Of a stretch of 64,000 bases of DNA, positions 59,554 through 64,000 are shown piece after piece. Below the pieces are notes generated by a model. It worked only from the letters and a program-made list of their open reading frames with translations. It made no database searches and had not been told where the DNA came from. Position 1 is the stretch's first letter, and every line of letters starts with the position of its first letter. The position numbers were made by a program, and so were the translations under genes. This DNA is from RUG708 sp050946535 (GTDB taxonomy: Bacteria > Bacillota > Clostridia > Peptostreptococcales > Anaerovoracaceae), in assembly GCA_050946535.1 (NCBI GenBank), contig JBMNUZ010000008.1, positions 26,755 through 90,754 of the forward strand, written 5' to 3'.

Positions 59554-60111
59554 CTAAACGAGTCCCGGAAAGCCCGTCTGGCGGAGAGCCTCGTACAGTA
59601 CGATCGCCACGGAATTCGAAAGATTGAGCGATCTGAGGTCCGGATCGCTGCCCATAGGTACTCTGACCGCAGTATCAGGGTTTGACGTTATCAGATTCCT
59701 CGGGAGACCTGCCGTCTCCTTTCCGAACAGAATGAACGAACCGGGTTCGTATTCCACATCAGCATAGTTTTTCACGGCATGCGTCGAAGCGTAGAACATT
59801 TTCTCGCCGCTGTACTTCTGCATAAAATCATCGAGGCTTTCGTGGATCTCGATGTCGAGATGATCCCAGTAATCGAGTCCCGCTCTCTTGAGCATCCTGT
59901 CGTCGATCGAAAAGCCAAGCGGTTTCACGAGGTGCAGCTTACATCCAGTCAGCGCGCAGGTACGCGAAATGTTTCCCGTATTAGCCGGTATTTCAGGTTC
60001 CACAAGCACAACGTGAAACGGATACTTCTTCTCCTTCTGAGGAGACGTCTCTGCTTCGTATATTCTGTCTGAAGCCATGTTGTGCCTGAACTTTTCCTTT
60101 TCCAAAATCAC
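59554..60111 (-). CDS. trmL: tRNA (cytidine34/uridine34-2'-O)-methyltransferase TrmL
   Basis: SPOUT methyltransferase for the wobble base of tRNA-Leu. 185 residues; VLVEPEIPANTGNISRTCA, FGKETAGLP and RVPMGSDPDLRSLNLSNSVAI form the knotted SAM site. The N-terminus is uncertain: the frame opens at GTG 60111, but the conserved part starts about 30 residues later, and the ATG at 60076 (MASDRIYE) is an alternative. Confidence 0.93.
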   Translation of the reverse strand: MILEKEKFRHNMASDRIYEAETSPQKEKKYPFHVVLVEPEIPANTGNISRTCALTGCKLHLVKPLGFSIDDRMLKRAGLDYWDHLDIEIHESLDDFMQKYSGEKMFYASTHAVKNYADVEYEPGSFILFGKETAGLPRNLITSNPDTAVRVPMGSDPDLRSLNLSNSVAIVLYEALRQTGFPGLV

Positions 60112-60258
60112 ACCTTCTTCGTACTGTCATTTCATTTTTTCGAAACACTTCTTTGACTATATATCATGCTGATGATATAATCCATAGGAATTTTATAATA
60201 CAGATTGAAAGCCGGCAAGCAGAGTTCGAGACGCCCGGCGCTTTCAGAAGGAGCAAAT

Positions 60259-60765
60259 ATGTCACTTTATCAGGAATGGGTCGATCTCTATGAGCATCAG
60301 ACCAAAGAGACGTTTAAAAAATTCTGGGACGAATACTCCGATGCAGAGACGCGCATCTACAGAGACATCCTTTCGAAGAAGAACAATATGTATACCGGAA
60401 AAGTCGGCGAAAAGGCCGCGGAACTCGGTGTGAGGGAATGCATCTTCGTCGGTTTCCTGGACGGAATAAACGACAGCCTGAACGAACCCGTTGATTTCGA
60501 GCACATGGATGCGGACAGCAGTTTTTCGCTCGATATTGACTGGGAAAAGCTTTATTTCAACATGCACGACGCTCACGCTGACTATCTCTACAGCCTTCCC
60601 GAATGGGACGGCATTCTTTCAGAGGAAAAGCGCGCCGAAATCACGAAGAAATACAGGAAATCAAAGACGATCGTAAAACCTAAGAAGATAGGCAGAAATG
60701 ATCCGTGCCCGTGCGGCAGCGGCAAGAAATACAAGAATTGCTGCGGCAGAGTCGTAAACGAATAG
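60259..60765 (+). CDS. SEC-C motif protein
   Basis: 168 residues from ATG 60259 with AAGGAG five bases upstream. The first about 130 residues are helical and acidic, unassigned (WVDLYEHQTKETFKKFWDEY; FVGFLDGINDSLN). The C-terminus is the zinc-binding SEC-C motif PCPCGSGKKYKNCCG, as at the end of SecA. It may bind SecB-like partners or ribosomes; unknown. Confidence 0.88.
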   Translation: MSLYQEWVDLYEHQTKETFKKFWDEYSDAETRIYRDILSKKNNMYTGKVGEKAAELGVRECIFVGFLDGINDSLNEPVDFEHMDADSSFSLDIDWEKLYFNMHDAHADYLYSLPEWDGILSEEKRAEITKKYRKSKTIVKPKKIGRNDPCPCGSGKKYKNCCGRVVNE

Positions 60766-61078
60766 TATACGCTGATACGCTTAAACGCAGAAAAAATTAA
60801 AGAAGCAGTTCTGCCTTTCACGCGCATGAATGATGACAGGCGGAAAAACTGCCCTGCGTGCGCTCCGCGCACAAAGAAAACACAAAATGGTACGAAAAAA
60901 AGCCTCCGCCAGTGATGCGTACCCTCTTTACCGGACATCCGGTAAGGAGCGTACACATCCGTCAGGAGGCATTTTTTATTTCTCTTTTACAGACGCGGGG
61001 CTAGAGGCGAATTGCTCACGTTAGTCCGGTACCACATGGCGTCTTCACGCTGTCAAGGCCGGCCGCCGGCCGGTTTAT
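60766..61078. other. Convergent intergenic region
   Basis: Between the SEC-C gene and lysA. It holds the bidirectional terminator at 60896-60976 and a small hairpin GTGCGC-TCC-GCGCAC near 60858. No gene seen. Confidence 0.7.
60896..60976. terminator. Long bidirectional terminator
   Basis: Imperfect roughly 70-base hairpin, outer GCCTCC/GGAGGC and inner TTACCGGA/TCCGGTAA, with A/T runs on both sides. It ends both the SEC-C and the lysA transcripts. Confidence 0.85.
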
Positions 61079-62350
61079 TTAAATTTCGTTCGAAAGCATG
61101 TCCTCGTAAGTCTCGCGCTTTACAGTCAGCCTGTCCTGCCCGTTCTTTATCATGACTACAGGCGGCCGGCCCACTCTGTTGTAGTTGTTCGACATCGAGT
61201 AATTGTAAGCTCCCGTCGTAAGCACTGCGAGGTGATCGCCGCGCTCAAGCTCCGGCAGCATGACGTCGTACGCGACGATATCGCCGGATTCGCAGCATTT
61301 CCCCGCCACCGTCGTCTTTACGGTATGAGGCGCTCCGTACTTCTCAACCGCCTCGACCTCGTACTCTGCATTATAGAGTTCTGTACGCGGGTTGTCCGGA
61401 AATCCTCCGTCGACGCCCGCGTAGACTTTGCCCGCCGGATTTCTCTTTACAGAACATACCTCGTAAACGGTGATGCCCGCCTCAGCGATAATCCATCTTC
61501 CGGGCTCGATCGTGACCATCGGTCTCGGATCGCCGCCTGCGCTGTATGCTTCGTCTATTTTTTTCATGATCGGATCCATGAAGTCCGAAACTTTCGTGCG
61601 CTCGGGATCTCCGGCGTAATGGACGCCGAATCCGCCTCCGCAGTTGATTTCGCTCGCCATCCAGCCGTATTTGCTTTTGAGCTCCTTCAGCATGCCGAGC
61701 ACCTTGTCGAGCGCCATCAGGTGCGACGTATTTTCAGTAAGCTGCGAACCGACGTGGAAATGCACGCCTTCAAGATCTATGCCATCCATCGAAAGCGCCT
61801 CCGGCACCGCGGTTTCAATAGTTTCGTCCAGAGAAAATCCGAATTTGGAATCGAGCTGGCCGGTTGAAATATACTGGTGAGTATGGCTGTCCACGCCCGG
61901 AGTCACTCTGAAGAACACTCTCTGCTTTATTCCTTTATCGCACGCTATTTCATTCAGCAGCTCCAGCTCTGTGAGATTGTCGACGACGATAGTTCCCACT
62001 CCTGCATCGAGCGCCTCGCTTATCTCCTTCGGCGTCTTGCTGTTTCCGTGAAAAATCATTCCGGCCGGATCGAATCCCGCTTTGAGCGCCGCATATATCT
62101 CGCCGCCCGAAACGACATCGAGCGACAGCCCTTCTGATTTGATTATCCTCACCATCTCGAGAGTCTGAAATGCCTTGCTCGCGTAAGCAGCTCTCGTATT
62201 TTCGTATTTTCCGGTAAAATCGCGCTTTATCTCGCCGCATCTCTCTCTTATCTCGTCTTCAGACACGACGTAGAGCGGCGTGCCGTACTTCGCCGCAAGC
62301 GCAGCGACATCACATCCGTGAAACATCATATTACCGTTTGTCATTTTCAT
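61079..62350 (-). CDS. lysA: Diaminopimelate decarboxylase
   Basis: Last step of lysine synthesis. 423 residues from ATG 62350, overlapping the nth end; longer frames give an improbable N-terminus. PLP Lys in AYASKAFQ, the GGG motif (NCGGGFGVHY), EPGRW and CESGDIVAYD at the dimer interface. Gene order nth-lysA on one strand. Confidence 0.95.
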   Translation of the reverse strand: MKMTNGNMMFHGCDVAALAAKYGTPLYVVSEDEIRERCGEIKRDFTGKYENTRAAYASKAFQTLEMVRIIKSEGLSLDVVSGGEIYAALKAGFDPAGMIFHGNSKTPKEISEALDAGVGTIVVDNLTELELLNEIACDKGIKQRVFFRVTPGVDSHTHQYISTGQLDSKFGFSLDETIETAVPEALSMDGIDLEGVHFHVGSQLTENTSHLMALDKVLGMLKELKSKYGWMASEINCGGGFGVHYAGDPERTKVSDFMDPIMKKIDEAYSAGGDPRPMVTIEPGRWIIAEAGITVYEVCSVKRNPAGKVYAGVDGGFPDNPRTELYNAEYEVEAVEKYGAPHTVKTTVAGKCCESGDIVAYDVMLPELERGDHLAVLTTGAYNYSMSNNYNRVGRPPVVMIKNGQDRLTVKRETYEDMLSNEI

Positions 62351-62351
62351 A

Positions 62352-62999
62352 TTAATCATCCAATCCGTACTGAAGGCATATGCCAAGAAGCGGACATTCG
62401 CTGCATTTTGGCGACCGTGCCGTGCAGAGCCTGCGGCCATGCCATATCAGGCGGTGATGGTTTGCTGTCCACTGATCGTCCGGAAGGACCTCCATCAAAG
62501 CCCTTTCGGTATTAGCTACATTTTTTTCGTGCACAAGGCCGATTCTGTTCGACACCCTGAAAACATGAGTGTCGACCGCAATCCGCTGATGGCCGAATGC
62601 ATCGGCCATGACGACGTTTGCGCTCTTTCGTCCTATGCCCGGGAGTTCTTCCAGAAGTTTCTGGTCCTCCGGCACTTTTCCCCCGTATTTTTCAACCAGC
62701 ATCCTGCTCATGTTTATGAGATTCGCCGTCTTTGTTCTGTACATCCCGAGAGGCCTCAGAATCTGCTCGACCTTTACGGGATCTGCTTCTGCCATCTCCG
62801 CCGCACCGGGATATAACGCAAAAAGGTCATCAGTAACCTGATTGACCTTTTTATCAGTAGTCTGTGCCGACAGCATCACGGCGGCCAGCAGCTGAAACGG
62901 CGACTGGTGGACCAGTTCGCATTTTGCGTCAGGATAAGTTTCAGCCAGTATTTCAAGCACTTTTTTTACGCTGTCGGCGCTGAGAGTTTCATTTTTCAT
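62352..62999 (-). CDS. nth: Endonuclease III
   Basis: DNA glycosylase/AP lyase for oxidised pyrimidines. 215 residues: HhH LPGIGRKSANVV with catalytic Lys, VDTHVFRVSNRIG with catalytic Asp, and the 4Fe-4S ligands CTARSPKCSECPLLGIC. Confidence 0.97.
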   Translation of the reverse strand: MKNETLSADSVKKVLEILAETYPDAKCELVHQSPFQLLAAVMLSAQTTDKKVNQVTDDLFALYPGAAEMAEADPVKVEQILRPLGMYRTKTANLINMSRMLVEKYGGKVPEDQKLLEELPGIGRKSANVVMADAFGHQRIAVDTHVFRVSNRIGLVHEKNVANTERALMEVLPDDQWTANHHRLIWHGRRLCTARSPKCSECPLLGICLQYGLDD

Positions 63000-63005
63000 T
63001 TTTCG

Positions 63006-63692
63006 TCAGTCGTCAAAGCCTCCGTATCCCGCTCTAATCTTGGAGCTTTCGAGGTGCTTCTTTACGACAGCCATTCCGCGGTCTACATCTCTTTTTTCAA
63101 GCGCATCGAGTATTTCCGAGTGCTCCTTGAGCACCTCTTCCATATCCTCATCTTCGACGGTGACGATATCTCCGTCCTCCTTGAAAAGCTTTGTGTAGTA
63201 CTGATAACTCGTGAGAATTCTCGTAAGCTGTTTGTTGTGGGAAGCCTTGTAAATCAGCTCGTGAAAATGAGCGTTCTGATCGGACGCCTTGGCCATGTCT
63301 CCCTTATGTGTGTAGAACTCCATGAGATCGTAGGCGTTCCTGATTTCGTCCAGTTCTTCCTGTGTCATACGCTCTACCGCCCATTTGAAGGCGAGCATTT
63401 CGTATTCCTTTCTCATGTCGTACATGTCAGCAATATCCTGAGGCAGGAAACCGGTTACGAAGGCTCCTCTGTTCGGGATCATCTCGATGAGTCCCTCCTG
63501 TTCCAGAAGCCTGTACGCTTCTCTGACCGGCGTTCTGCTTACGTTGTATTCGCTGCAGATGCGCTGCTCTGTTAACTTTTCCCCGTTTTTCATCTTTCCG
63601 CGAAGTATGTCCTCGCGCAGCCTGATAAAAATGCTGATGGCAAGCGGCAGACCTGTCACCATGTCCCCCTGAACTCCTTTGTAATACATCAT
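63006..63692 (-). CDS. GntR-family (FadR subfamily) transcriptional regulator
   Basis: 228 residues from ATG 63692, with GGGGG four bases upstream; ATG 63689 is equally possible. N-terminal winged helix (GEKLTEQRICSEYNVSRTPVREAYRLLEQEGLI) and an FCD effector domain of about 150 residues with metal-type His residues (NAHFHELIY, EHSEILDALEKRD). The ligand is unknown. It lies 6 bases before nth, so it may be cotranscribed. A palindrome upstream suggests autoregulation. Confidence 0.92.
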   Translation of the reverse strand: MMYYKGVQGDMVTGLPLAISIFIRLREDILRGKMKNGEKLTEQRICSEYNVSRTPVREAYRLLEQEGLIEMIPNRGAFVTGFLPQDIADMYDMRKEYEMLAFKWAVERMTQEELDEIRNAYDLMEFYTHKGDMAKASDQNAHFHELIYKASHNKQLTRILTSYQYYTKLFKEDGDIVTVEDEDMEEVLKEHSEILDALEKRDVDRGMAVVKKHLESSKIRAGYGGFDD

Positions 63693-63797
63693 TGTGCCCC
63701 CGCATTTAATTCTCAATGAGAAAAAGTCTTTCCTGCTGTCAGGTCAGACTATACAAAATAATTCATGAAATATTTAAAAACATAATTCTTTCTACTA

Positions 63798-63807
63798 TTG
63801 TATACAA
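63798..63807. promoter_or_regulatory. GntR-type operator upstream of the GntR gene
   Basis: Perfect palindrome TTGTATACAA, with a second, imperfect copy (ATTGTATAT) 14 bases further at 63813-63821. It has the same core as the operator reported for Bacillus GntR. Confidence 0.6.
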
Positions 63808-63987
63808 TTATATTGTATATCAGCGGTGTTGTAAATATAACAAAGCAATAATATTTACTAATACGCAAAATATGATAGGTTAATTGTAAAATGAACTTGA
63901 ACACTAACAACTGAATAACAAAGATCCATAGGATCTCTTTCTGGTAGAATTAGGTTACCAAATAACTAAATACCAAAGGAGAACGCT

Positions 63988-64000
63988 ATGGATCGTAATC
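63988..64000 (+). CDS. Start of an unidentified plus-strand gene, cut by window
   Basis: ATG 63988 with AAGGAG seven bases upstream; only four codons (MDRN) are visible. The upstream sequence GATCCATAG (about 63922-63930) is complementary to CTATGGATC over the start codon. Nature unknown; a transposase gene is one option. Confidence 0.5.

Overview
The window looks like a chromosomal segment of an anaerobic low-to-mid GC Firmicute of the class Clostridia, by gene order and gene style perhaps near Peptostreptococcales/Anaerovoracaceae (family-level placement is inference). The signs are AGGAGG-type ribosome binding sites, GTG and TTG starts, a T-box leader on ileS, a PASTA-domain kinase, an S-layer (SLH) protein, DAP-pathway genes and Firmicutes-type clusters. 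Almost everything is on the minus strand. The plus-strand genes are a radical SAM protein, a DUF1805 protein, a small ribbon-helix-helix-like protein, rqcH, a SEC-C protein and a gene that starts at the very right edge. There is no rRNA, CRISPR array, integrase or complete insertion sequence; the content is mostly core chromosome.

Layout, left to right. 1-5.2 kb: rlmN (cut by the window edge) directly behind T-box-controlled ileS, then an Mrp/NBP35 Fe-S carrier. 5.3-9.3 kb: a compact operon of a DUF5685 protein, a short DnaJ-domain protein, a small Sfp-type phosphopantetheinyl transferase and recX, with a metallo-beta-lactamase-fold hydrolase upstream. 9.3-14 kb: an AT-rich gap that may encode an untranslated RNA, then a 983-residue SLH surface protein and a small DNA-binding-like protein. 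14-25.7 kb: the queH-priA-def-fmt-rsmB and stp-prkC-rsgA-rpe translation and signalling blocks, split by an NlpC/P60 hydrolase gene with its own promoter and long leader. 25.8-29.1 kb: radical SAM protein, tdk and an Orn/Lys/Arg decarboxylase. 29.1-36.4 kb: two tRNA arrays (6 and 10 genes) flanking TerC, an aminotransferase, several small genes and a candidate small RNA. 36.5-46 kb: yigZ-hflX-hslU-hslV-topA and dprA-comM-yraN. 46-50 kb: coaBC-rpoZ-gmk-yicC-dapF. 50.6-57.6 kb: rqcH, then secG-eno and tpiA-pgk-gap. 57.6-63.7 kb: rpoN (sigma-54), trmL, a SEC-C protein, lysA, nth and a GntR/FadR regulator. The final bases start a new plus-strand gene.

Most genes serve translation and its quality control (tRNAs, ileS, rlmN, rsmB, fmt, def, rsgA, trmL, queH, rqcH), genome maintenance and competence (priA, recX, topA, dprA, comM, nth), lower glycolysis, the last two DAP/lysine steps (dapF, lysA) and Ser/Thr phosphorylation signalling (prkC/stp). 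The candidates for something under-described are: the DUF5685 protein, which carries two Asp-rich motifs like those of isoprenoid synthases and sits with a J-protein and a phosphopantetheinyl transferase; a roughly 140-nt RNA at 34.42-34.56 kb with consensus promoter, anti-Shine-Dalgarno segment and intrinsic terminator; an orphan promoter-to-terminator unit at 9.58-9.99 kb; a five-copy iteron-like repeat upstream of the SLH gene; and an exact 15-residue x 7 repeat tail on TerC. All calls come from reading the sequence without database searches.
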